Shown in pieces: positions 10,901 through 22,900 of a stretch of 64,000 nucleotides of DNA (positions are counted from its first letter, which is position 1; the number at the start of each line of letters is the position of its first letter). Under the pieces are notes generated by a model. The model was not told where the DNA came from, ran no database searches, and saw nothing but the letters and a program-made list of their open reading frames with translations. The position numbers and the translations under genes were made by a program. Source of the DNA: Prionace glauca (taxonomy: Eukaryota > Chordata > Chondrichthyes > Carcharhiniformes > Carcharhinidae); assembly GCA_037974335.1 (NCBI GenBank), contig CM075743.1:8118449-8182448 (forward strand), read 5' to 3'.

Positions 10901-13900
10901 TAGAGGTTTGAAAAAAAGAGTGGCATGGACAAGTTGGGCTGAAGGGCCTGTTTCCATGCTGTAAACCTCAATGACTTTATAATTCTAAGAGTAAGGGCAT
11001 GGACAAGTTGGGTTGAAGGGCCTGTTTCCATGCTGTAAACCTCTATGACTTTATAATTCTAAGAGTAAGGGCATGGACAAGTTGGGCTGAAGGGCCTGTT
11101 TCCATGCTGTAAACCTCTATGACTTTATAATACTAAGAGTAAGGGCATGGACAAGTTGGGCTGAAGGGCCTGTTTCCATGCTGTAAACCTCTATGACTTT
11201 ATAATTCTAAGAGTAAGGGCAGAAGGATTTTTTCAGTTAGGACATTATGATTGAAGGGCCTGTTCCTGTGCTGTATTTTTCTTTGTTCTTTATTTCTTGT
11301 TCAATGTGCTACAAATCTAAATCCTTTCTTGCTGAACCATCCCTGCACCCAGAGGATTACTTCTCCTATCTTACTATTCTTAAACAGACTGCCATGTGAT
11401 GTGAAGAATTACTGGAATTTGGTGGCCGATGTATCTTCAAGACCTGAAACTCCCTAGTTCGAAAGTTTTTTTTCCTTTCTACATACTTTGTTTGTAAGAA
11501 ATATGTCCCCTTCCCTGTCCATATCCTCCTGCAATACGGGTTATAGCCAACAAAGTTGAGAAGATGATAGTTGATTTGGAAGTTGCCAGATTGATGAATG
11601 AATTGTGGAACAATCTCAAATTCAAGTTGTTGTTGTGGTTAGATAAAATTGTATTTATTTGTCAGCATTTACACGCTCAGGTCATTAAATGTTAAAAAAA
11701 AACTCTGTCTTATTACCTGAGCCATGAGTAAATTGGTGTGTGAGAAATGGGTTACAATTCATGAGGCATTGGCACCAGTGGGAGCTGTACTGTTAAAACA
11801 GTCTTCACCTGAACTGAACTGGGACCAATGTTCTAATCAATCGTATAACTAGGGTGGTGGAGAGAGCATCACAAGAACACAAGAGATAGAAGCAGGAATA
11901 GCCCCCAGACCCTTCAAGCCTGCCCTGCCATTCAATACGATCATGGCTGACCAATGCCTGCATCAACTTCTTTTCTGTGCCATTTCCCATAGCCCTCTAT
12001 TCCTCGGTCTATCATACTCATACTCATACACCTCTTCTTTGAATACTTCGAATGAAACAGCCTCAACTATCGTTTTGGGACAAAAGATTCCAGAGATTTA
12101 CCACCTCTACAAGAAGAAATTTCTACGCACTTCAGTTTTAAATGACCGACCCTTTATTTTGTAGCTATGTCCCCCTGTTCTAGTCTCTCCAATTCATAAA
12201 AACATCTGACCATCCATCCTGTCAAGCCCCCTTAGGATCTTAAATGTTTGAATAAGTTCATTCTTCACTCTTGTAAACTCCAAGGAATAGAGAGCCAGAC
12301 TCTTTAATCTCTCTTGATGGGCAACCCTCTCATCCTATGAATTAACTTAGTGAATCTCCTTTGGACTGCCTTCAATGTTACTATATCTTTTTAAAGGTAA
12401 AGTGACCAAAATTGTATGCATTACTACAATTACAGCAAAACCTCCTATACTTGAACTCCAACCTGTTTGCAACAAATGCCAAAATGCTGTTTGCCTTCTT
12501 TACTATTCGTTGGACTTGCTTGCTAGCTTTTTGTAATTCATGCACTCAAACACCCAAGTCACAGTGGCATCGTGGTTAGCACTGCTGCATCACACTGCCA
12601 GGGACCTGGGCTCGATTCCTGGCTTGGGTCACTGTCTGTGTGGAGTTTGCAAATTTTCCCTGTGTCTGCGTGGGTTTCCTTCGGGTGCTCTGAATTCCTC
12701 CCACAGTCCAAAGATATGCAGGTTAGGTTGATTGGCCATGCAAAATTGTGCTTTGGTGTCCTGGGATGTGCATGTTAGAGGGATTAGGATGCAATTTTTG
12801 CCAGTACAGACTCGATGGGGTAAATGGCCTCCTTCTGCACTGTAGGGTTTCTATGATTCTTCCACAGTCTGAAAGACATGCTGGTTAGATGCAGTGGCCA
12901 TGCTCAATTCTCCCTCAGTGTACATGAACAGGGGCCAGAGTGTGATGGCTACAGGATATTCATATTGCGGTGTTAATGTAAGCCTACTTGTGACATTAAT
13001 AAATAACATTTAAAAACTTATTTCACTCACCTGCAGCCTCTCACAATTTAGGTAATAACTTGCCTTTTGATTCACCCAACTGAATTGCATGATCTCAACA
13101 CCAACCCACAATAAAATCCATTTGCTGGGTTTTGCCCAGTCACTCAATCTATCTATACTCCGTTGCAGAATGGCAATATCCTCATCACAACCTGCCTTTC
13201 TACCTGTCTCCACATCATCAGCAAATTTAGAAACATTACATTCTGTTCCTTCCTCCAGGTCATTAATGCAAATAATAAACAATTACTGGCCAAGACCTAA
13301 TTCCTGCGGTATCTCCACTCCGAAATAGACCCATTAATTCCAATTCTTTTGAAAACAGCCAGTTTTCAATCGATGCCAACATACTTCCTCCAGTCCCATG
13401 GACTTTTATTTTGTGCCTCAGCCACTTACGTACACAATCCACTGCATTTGACTGGCCAACCCCCAGCGCAATCAGAAATCGCATATATATCAACCCTCCC
13501 GATTTCCCCCAACCTTACCCATGAAGCCAGCAACACCACAACCCAAGCAGTGGGCCTCCATTTTCCACCCCCCACTCCCCCCAGTGCTGCCCCCCCTCCC
13601 CACCACCCCCCAACACTGCAAAACCCACTGATTCTCCCAAAGACACTCATCACTGCCCCAACTCTGAGGCCTCCAGCCCCACATCCAACCAGAATCCAAA
13701 TCCACTCCTACCCCCCAGGTCTTCTGCAACCCAACCTCATTCCACGCTCTGCGGGATGGGTAGACTCCAATTTGGTCCTGTGCTCTGTTCCAGAATGTTC
13801 ACACCCAAATGGAAGTATGACAGTCGACCAGTCAGTGCCATCTCACACATGCAATGAAGTTAAACTTCACAGTATGCAACACAACTCTGATTTCAAGGTT

Positions 13901-16900
13901 CTCTTTTCCCTCTCAACACCCATTGCTGCCATTGGATCAAGAAAGTAAAAATACCCCAAAAGTTTCAGAAGCTAATGATTGGCTGTGAAATGCTCTGTCA
14001 CATCCTGAGGCTGTGCAAAGTCACAATATTTTCTTATATCAAAACCTTGAAGGAATTTCACTGCATTTGAAGATGTGGTGAAGCATTTCCTCGGTACACA
14101 GTGGGAACTTCTATTAAAATGGATCTGTTTGTCTTAAGCAGTTATTTCTAGTTCAATTTCTGAAATGTTGTCTCTTCAGTTTCAGGTGCATTGTGGGCAG
14201 AAAAGAAGATAACAGGAATTTTGGGAAGAGAGATCACAATAAGTTGTCATTATGACGCAGAGAGATTCAGGAAAAACATGAAATATTGGTGTAAGGGTTC
14301 AGGTCATGCGTGCTCATACTTAGTCAGAACAGATGATCCAGATGGACAGCAAGGGAGAATATCAATCACAGATAACAATTCACAAGGGAAATTTGTGGTT
14401 ACTATGGAGAATCTTCAGTCAAGCAATGCAAGATGGTACAGCTGTGGAATTGCTAAACCTGGATTGGATGAATTATTTCCTGTGGAACTACAAATAATTG
14501 ATGGTACATTTCTCAGTGATTTTCTTTATTATTCTCCACTGAAATGTCTGCTCCATGTTTTATCCGTGAGGAAACATTGACAGCTCCGATATCCTGAGGC
14601 TATGCAGCGATGCAGATTCTCACAGCTAGAGGGCAGAGTTTGGATAATCTGACTCATGTGACACAAACCCAACCTGCGGCCTGTCCAACTTTCTGACCAA
14701 CAACTTCAACTGTGTTCAGATTAACAATTCCTTTAACCCTAGGGCATTGGACTGAATGTCATGTGGGATGTTTACCATACCTCTCTCTCTATCTATGGGC
14801 GACATAGTAGCATAATGATTAGCACCGTTGCCTCACAGCACCAGGGACCCAGGTTCAATTCCGACCTTGGGTCACTGTCTGTGTGGAGTTTACACGTTCT
14901 CCCCATGTCTGCGTGGGTTTCCTTCGGGCGCTCCGGTTTCCTCCCACAGTCCACAGATATGCAGGTTAGGTAGGTTGGACATTCTAAATTGTCCCTTAAT
15001 CAGAGTCAATTGTGTGGGTTACAGGAGTAGGGCCTGGGTTGGATTGTTGTTGGTGGGCCGAATAGCCTCCTTGTGTACTGCAGGGATTCTATGAACTGCA
15101 TTAAACATCACTAAAATTAATATCCGCAAATAATCAAAGTAATCAAGGCAAGAGTTAACTTCCCAACAAATTTTAAGAATAGAATCACTTGACAAAGCTT
15201 AACATGTTTGATTGGCTCCCTTGTGTGATGGAACAGATTCATATCACCAAGAATTACAGGGTTTGGTGCTGATATCCATTCTGATGCTCGAACAAATTTC
15301 TGTATCTGAATATTGTTAAATATCACAGTATCAAATGTTTGCATTAGGCTAAAACTAATAGACAGATAATATACAGCAGCCCCTAAACACACAGTCTCTC
15401 CCACCTTGAAGGATAAGGGCTGCAGATACACGGGAGCACCACCACCTGTAAATTCTCTTCCAAATATATACCATCCTGACTTGGGAATATCTCACCATTC
15501 CTTCACTGTCGCATCAGAGGGCAGAGCAAACTGTGCTCAGCCAGACACAGGCCTCTGCCCTGGAAACCTTTGATGGAAAGAGGTGGCAGTGGATAATCTG
15601 TGATGTACTGACAGGCCTCCCACACCCATTGTCCACAACTGTATATTGGGTGATTGATGAATCAGGCCCAGACATGTTTGTATATTGTACAGTTGGCCTG
15701 CCCGAGGTTTGACTATGTTTGATTTTAATATGCCCAATTCTTTAATTTAGGATATCCAATTTTATCAGCCTTAAAACTAGGCCCTGTTTATAGTACAGGT
15801 TCAAGGTGTCTGAGTATCTCCCTCTGTGGAGACAGATTAATGACTATTACATCTAACTAAGTCTCTATCTTTCACATTTTGGGATCCATTTGAATCTAAT
15901 GGTTGTGGGCTATGTTTTCCAGGGTTTGGGAGACTGGGATGCTGAAAGCAGTGGGAAATTTCTCATGTAGCAGGTGACACAGTGGCACAGTGATTAGCAC
16001 TGCCGCATCACAGTGCCAGGGACTCCCAGGTTCAATTCCAATCTTGGGTCACTGTCTTTGTGGAGTTTGCACACTCTCCCCATGTCTGCATGGGTTTCTT
16101 CCAGGTACTCCTTTTCTTCTCACAGTCCAAAGATGGGTTAGGTGGATTGGTTATGCTGAATTATCTCTTAATATCAGGGGAATTAGCTAGGGTAAATGCA
16201 TGAGGTTATGGGGATGTAGGGATCCCATGATTCTATCAAGTGTATTCCCAGCCCCATATGTGGTTACAGGGGAGCAAGACTCCTTCGACAATGTTTGTAA
16301 CTGATATCTGGCAATTTTTCTATAATTTATCAATGTATTGATCCACAATTCTCTCCAAACAGTTCATATTTGAGAGTGATCTGATTGGAGAGTATTGTAG
16401 ATCAGCATATTAAAATACATTACAAGATCACATTTGAGAGTCAGCGTCAGTTAGCTCAATTAGCTGGGTTGGTTTGTGATGCAAAGCGATGCGAACATCG
16501 CAGGTTCAATTCCTGTACTGGCTGAAGTTATCCATGAAGGCAACACTTTCTCAACCTTGGCCCTTGCCTGAGGTGTGGTGGTCCTCAGGTTTCACCACCA
16601 CCAGTCAGCTCTCCCCCTCAAAGGGCAGAATGGCCTCTGGGACTATGGCGACGTTACATTTGAGAGTTAGACTATCAAGTAGCATTGGAGGCTGGCTATT
16701 TGTGACTGAGAGATATTGTTAGCCTTGATTTTCACATTGAGATGTTCTCAGTATCATTGCTGCTCGCTTTAACCAGAGACCTGAAATTCTGATATAATGA
16801 AGTGGATCAGGATGCAGGAGGGTGGAGAGATATGGAGAGGTAGATGTGCTAGTGAAATTCCAACAAACAAGCCCTGGTGGGATACAGGAGTGGTGAAAAA

Positions 16901-19900
16901 TGAAGAGTGTTTGATGTTTGGATATTCAGTAAGTTTCTGAATGCTTGTTTCTTTCCCACAGAACCTGTGTCTGTTCCTCAACTGAGATTTTTATCACCAC
17001 CAAGTGCCTCATGTTCTGGGGGCTCAGTGTTCATCTCCTGTGAGTCTGTCCAGGGATCACTTTCCATTCAGTCCACATGGTATGAAAAGACCTCATCTGA
17101 AGATTCAAGAATTTCTGACACCAATAAACTGGATCTAAATTGTCAATCCTTCACACAGCAACAGCATCAATATTACTGCACAGCCTCAAATAACCAGGAA
17201 GAAAAATCCAGTGAAATAGTTACAGTGTCAGTAATCAACAGATCAGATAATGACTGCAGTTACGTCATAGAAGTGGGTAGCATTGGTAAGTTTTACTGTA
17301 AACAAAACCATTTGGTGCCTGAATTGTTAAATTAATGTTTATCCAAACTGGTCGGTCACAGGTTAAGTTCTGTCAGTCACTCCAAGTTACAGGAACTGAC
17401 CAAATTCACTTTATTTGGTTTGTCAGTAGGTTGAGTGAGAGGAAAAAATCTTGGCAAATGGAATATAATGTAGAAAACTGTGAGGTTATGCACTTAGGTA
17501 GGAGAATAAAGGAATGGAATTAAGCAGGGAGTTCTTTCAGAGAGTGTAAGAATAATGGTCAAGTGGATGTATCAGATTCCATTATATTGTTCAAAGAAGA
17601 ATTTGGAGCCTCACCAAACTTTCAATCAATGGCACTGGAACAGATTTCTGATTTGATTTGTTCTGATTTATTATTGTCATACGTATTAGTATACAGTGAA
17701 AAGTATTGTTTCTTGCACACTATACAGACAAAGCATACTGTTCATAGAGAAAGGAACAAGAGAGTGCAGAATGTAGTGTTACAATCATAGCTAGGGTGTA
17801 GAGAACAATCAACTTAATGCAGGTAAGTCCATTCAAAAGCAGGGACAAAGCTATTCTTGAGTCGGTGGGTAGGTATCCTCAGAGTTTTGTACCTTTTTCC
17901 CAACGAAAGAAGGTGGAAGATTGAATATCTTGCTTGTGTGGCGTCCTTAATTATGCTAGCTGCTTTCCGAAGCAGCGGGAAGTGTAGGCAGAGTCAATGG
18001 ATGGGAGGCTGGTTTGTGTGATGGATTGGGCTCCATTCACAACCTTTTGTAGTTTCTTGCAGTCTTGGGCAGAGCAGGAGCCATACCAAGCTGTGATAGA
18101 ACCAGAAAGAATGCTTTCTATGGTGCATCTGTAAAGATTGGTGAGAGTCGTAGTTAACATGCCAAATTTCCTTAGTCTTCTGAGAAAGTAGAGGCTTGGT
18201 GGGCTTTTTAACTATGGTGTCAGCATGGGGGGAGCCAGGACAGGTTGTTGGTGATCGGGACACCTAAAAGCTTGAACCTCTCAATCTTTTCCACTTTGTC
18301 CCCATTGATGTTGAGAGGAGAATGTTCTCCTCTGTGCTTTCTGAAGTCGCTAACAATCTCCTTCACTTTGTTGACATTGAGGGAGAGATTATTGTTGCTG
18401 CACCAGTTCATCAGATTCTCTATCTTATTCCTGTACTCTGTCTCATCATTGTTTGAGATCTGATCCACTACGGTGATGTCATCAGCAAACTTGAAAATCG
18501 AATTGGAGGGGAATTTGGCCACACAGTCATAAGTGTATAAGGAGTATAGTAGGGGACTGAGAACACAACGTTGTCGGGCACCGGTTTTGAGGATGATCGT
18601 GGAAGATGTGTTGTGGCCTATCCATACTGATTGTAGTCTGTGGATTAGGAAGTTCAGAATCCAGCTGCAGAGGGAGGAGCCGAGGCCCAGGCCACAGAAT
18701 TTGGAGATGAGTTTTGTAGGAATAATGATGTTGAAGGCTGAGCTGTCGTTAATAAATAGGAGCCTGACATAGGTGTCCTTATTATCTAGGTGTTCCAAAG
18801 TTGAGTGCAGGGCCAGGGAAAAGATGTCTGTTGTGGACCTGTTGCAGTGGTAGGCAAACTGTAATGGGTCGAGGCAGTCCGGAAGGCTGGAATTGATTCA
18901 TGCCATGACTGGTAAAATTCCAGCCATTGAGTCTACCACGACTAAGGTCTTTCTCATCTTCATCTTTAAACAATTTCAGTTCCATTCCCAGATTGTCCAT
19001 CCTTTTACACTAAATTAAATATAGTCAAGTATAACATTGTTTTTCCACTCTCAGATGAGGGAAAGAAATGGAAATGATCATAAGAATGAGCCTCAGCCAG
19101 GTATCAGCATGAGTTCTAATTGCTACAGGAAAGAGAGAAATTAAATCATCCAAATCCATTATATTGTCTTCCTGTAGGTTCCAGTTGACATTGATGCTCT
19201 CTTGATTAGCTAGAAGTGACAATGAGGTGAATCTGAACATTATTTCCCTGTTTTAACAGGACCTGAATATTCTTGTCCAGATTCTTCAACAGTATCTACA
19301 AACACAAACATACATCCCACTGAGAGTCAAGACCAAACCTCACGATCCACAAGGTACAATGTTCTCATTGCTGCTGAACTGATTAATATAGTTTGCATAA
19401 GAAAAATACAACAGCCGGATTTTTGTTAGCAGGGTTTCATTCACAATGTCGTAATCGGAACTGCCTCTCTTTTTTTACATTTTCCCATTCAATTGTGGTT
19501 AAAATTTTATATGCTAGGGAAAGCCTGCAAAACAGTTGTGATTTAACAGCAAGAGAAAGCTTTACAATGGTGAAACCCGCTATCGGTCAATGATGCCATA
19601 TCTACAGGCAGCATCCTGGTCAGACAGACTGGCTGTACATCACATCCACAAATTTCCTGCCTAGCTCCTTTGTCAGCCACAAAGAGCAGAGAGGTAGCAC
19701 GGGTGAAAATTAAATCTCACCTGGAATAGTCCACATTGCACTGTTTTCATTCTATTCTTGAGTGTGTCATCATTATTTGTTGAGACTTTATTAGCACAGA
19801 GCGAAATTGCTGGCACTTCTCACCTTGATGGGGACAGGAGGGTTAGGGACATTTCCTTTATTGCGGAAGGAACAATATTGCGACTTTTTTGTTGACCCTT

Positions 19901-22900
19901 TATTGAATGCTTAGCTCAGTGTCCACTGTTGTTGGCTGAACTTGCAGGCTGAGCTGAACCATGCATTGTATAGGACATTGTCTGAGGACACTCAATGAGA
20001 AACCCAAAGCTCTGGAAGAGCTCTGTCTGATAATGAGATAGATACACATCTGGAGAGTACTGACACAGCCCTTTAGGCTCCTTAATTTTTTATCTTGAAT
20101 GACTGTCCCAAACCACCTCTCCCCACCACCACTACAGTCAGGAGCCCAGAAAATAGGACATAATTAATGAAATGTTTGACACGATTGAGTATTCATGATG
20201 TAGAGATGCCGGCGTTGGACTGGGGTAAACACAGTAAGAAGTCTCACAACACCAGGTTTGAGTCCAAACAACAAGCTTGTAAGATTACTATTAAATAAAC
20301 TGGTTGGACTCTAACCTGATATTGTGAGACTCCTTACTACGATTGAGTATCCCAAGTAGGAACTCACCCACAGACTAACATGTGAGGCTTGATATGCCTC
20401 AAGCATATCTCTGCCATTATCATTGCCTGATCAGAATTTCCCATCCCGCTAATCAGGTCAAAGTTCCTGTCCTTTTGAGTACTAACAAAATCTCACCTCC
20501 TTCCCCAACTCCGCACCTCACCCTCAACCCCTCTGCCCAGAAGCAGCATGCAGTGACATCAGTGAAAATCCCACTGACAGCAGTGGGACTGCAGGATCCT
20601 GTCGCCAGTGAACAGCACGCCTCCTCCCGCCCCTGAGAAACACACAGCTGGGAGGCCGGAGAATTCTCCCCATTATCTGGGTAGATACTCCTGTGCAGCC
20701 CTGAGGGAGAGCTGTGCTGTCAGAGGTGTCACCTTGAGGAGGCGATGTTAAACCTAGGCCCCATTTCTTTTTATTCATTCGTGGGACATGGGCGTCACTA
20801 GCTGGCCAGCATTTATTGCCCATCCCTAGTTGCCCGAGGGCAGTTGAAAGTCAACCACATTGCTGTGGCTCTGGAGTCACATGTAGGCCAGACTGGGTAA
20901 GGACAGCAGATTTCTTTCCCCAAAAGGACATTAGTGAACCAGATGGGTTTTTCTGACAATCGACAATGGTTTCATGGTCATCAGTAGATTCTTAATTCCA
21001 GATATTTTTTATTGAATTCGAATTCCATCAACTGCCGTGGCAGGATTTGAACCTTCGTCCCCAGAACATTTGCTGAGTTTCTGGATTAATAGTCTATCAA
21101 TAATACCATTAGGCCTTTGCTTCCCCTTTGTCCCCTCAGGTGGATATAACAAAGCTTGTGATAATCTTTGAAGAAACAAAGAACATTTCCCTGATGGCTT
21201 GGCAAACAATTATCCCTTATTTAAAAAAAAAGATTATCTGGTAGCTCTCATCTCTGATTCTGTGACCATGCTGTATGCAAATCGGCTGCCATATTTCCTA
21301 AATTACAGCAGTAACTAAACTTTAAAATTCCTCCACCTTATACAGTGTTTCGAGATGCCCTGAAATCTTCAAAGATGCCCTACCAGTATAAAACTTACTT
21401 TAATTTAACTAAATGGCCATGAATCAGTTGTGAACCGGCACTAACCCTTTCCTATTCTCTGTATCACAGTCTGACTTACATTGTGCTCGCAGTGCTGGGG
21501 GTCATTCTTATCATGTTCGCTGTTTCTCTACTGTTGTATCTGAAGAAAATCAACAAAGGTGTGTTTCTATTTCTCTTCAATTGTTTTTTTCCATGTCGGT
21601 AATTTGTCGCAGAAAATAAAGAATATATAGTTTTTTGGAATCCTACGATTGTACTATTCTGCGCATCTAATTTAGATATGTTCGAAATGGAAGACGTGGG
21701 GATCACATGATGTACATGACTGTGTTTTCACAAGCTCTGGGGCGGCTCATATTTTAATCCTTTTTTAAAAATCTTGATGCACAACCCCTAATCATTTGAC
21801 GCTTGTGGCAATTGTCCCTTTAAGGGCAGCACCAGGATCACCTGTCTTTAGAGACAAATTGGGACTGAGGGCAAGTGAGGTCAAATGGCCTTTTTCTGCA
21901 CTGCAGGGATTTTATGGTACAGCTCTCTCTTAGACAGAAGGCAGACTATAGGCATGTCGTAGACAGGTAGGGGCTGGGGTAGTCTGTGGGCTGCTCCATG
22001 GTGGTGGTGGTGGGGGCGATGGTGGGAGTGGGGATGTGCAGGGCAAGCTGCCGACCTCTGTACAGCTTTTTCTTGTCGATAATCACCTTTTGTATTCCTG
22101 ACAAAGTCTGTCGAGTGCATTATTACACTGGCAATGAAGATAAAATGCATTTTGATGACATTGTCAACCTGTGAGTATCTGGTTTTAATTGAAGTCTGAA
22201 GAAAAATGACACTCAGCCGGATGCCTGTTTTTGAGTAAATAGACTCAGTGATGTGTTGAGATTGTGCCCAGATCTTGGGGGATGGATGCAGAGCAAACGT
22301 GGGTTGGAAGGTACAGTCTGAGGTTTAGAAACCCACAAGGGAAAAAAGTGAAGAGAAAATAGCCCTCAGAAGCAAAAACTGTGATTTTGATTTAAAAAGA
22401 AAGTGGAACTCAAGTAAAAAAAAATAGGGAATTGCTGCTGAGTTTTTTTTTCGAAGAAAATAAATAGAAAGAAGAGAGAGCATTGTTTGAAGTTAAAAGG
22501 AGGAGAAATGGCCAGGGACCTGTCCCAGAGGCATGGGGAAAGGAAGAGGCTGGAACAGACAGGCTCCCAATCACAGCAGAGGCTGTGGGGATGGGGATGG
22601 GAGAGGGGGTGAGGGTGGGGTAGTGGGGGGAAGGTGGAACGGGTACATGTGGTGGGGAGGGGGGGAAATGGTGAGAGAAGGGGTTCCAAGCAGCAATTGC
22701 TACCTACCACAATCTTGATTACTTGTCAGGACCAAGCAAAGGAGGGCATTAGAAACAACTTTATCCTGTCTTTAGAAACAGCTTTCTCCCAAGCTCTGTG
22801 CTGAGCAAGAGAGAATCATTTCATCATTTAAAGTTGCCCAACTGCTGGCTCCATTGCTTGCTCAACCTTCGGTTCAACTTTCTGTTCAACTTTCTGTTCA

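Larger units (their letters stand above)
7969..14179 (+). other. Receptor intron 1 (6.2 kb)
   Basis: A phase-1 intron filled largely with CR1 copies and two V-SINEs (listed separately). The stretch 7969-8950 and the gaps 11300-11860 and 13790-14160 show nothing else I can name. Confidence 0.75.

Noticed and set aside
10914-11220. CRISPR-like array
   Set aside because: Units are contiguous 74-mers without unique spacers, in an animal genome, and are made of CR1 tail sequence.
12556-12640. tRNA genes at V-SINE heads
   Set aside because: The heads have box-like sequences but run directly into SINE bodies and lack a full cloverleaf.
13349-13948. 199-residue Pro-rich open frame
   Set aside because: It lies over antisense CR1 and C-rich low-complexity sequence. 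No domain and no start context.
17994-18798. Host gene on the minus strand in receptor intron 3
   Set aside because: It is the L2/Rex-like LINE RT, with a second copy at 39432.
22107-22170. A possible extra receptor exon ([14 protein letters not shown]...) followed by a good GTGAGT donor
   Set aside because: The acceptor lacks a good pyrimidine tract, and its length (64) would shift the frame and hit a stop in exon 6. There is no motif support.
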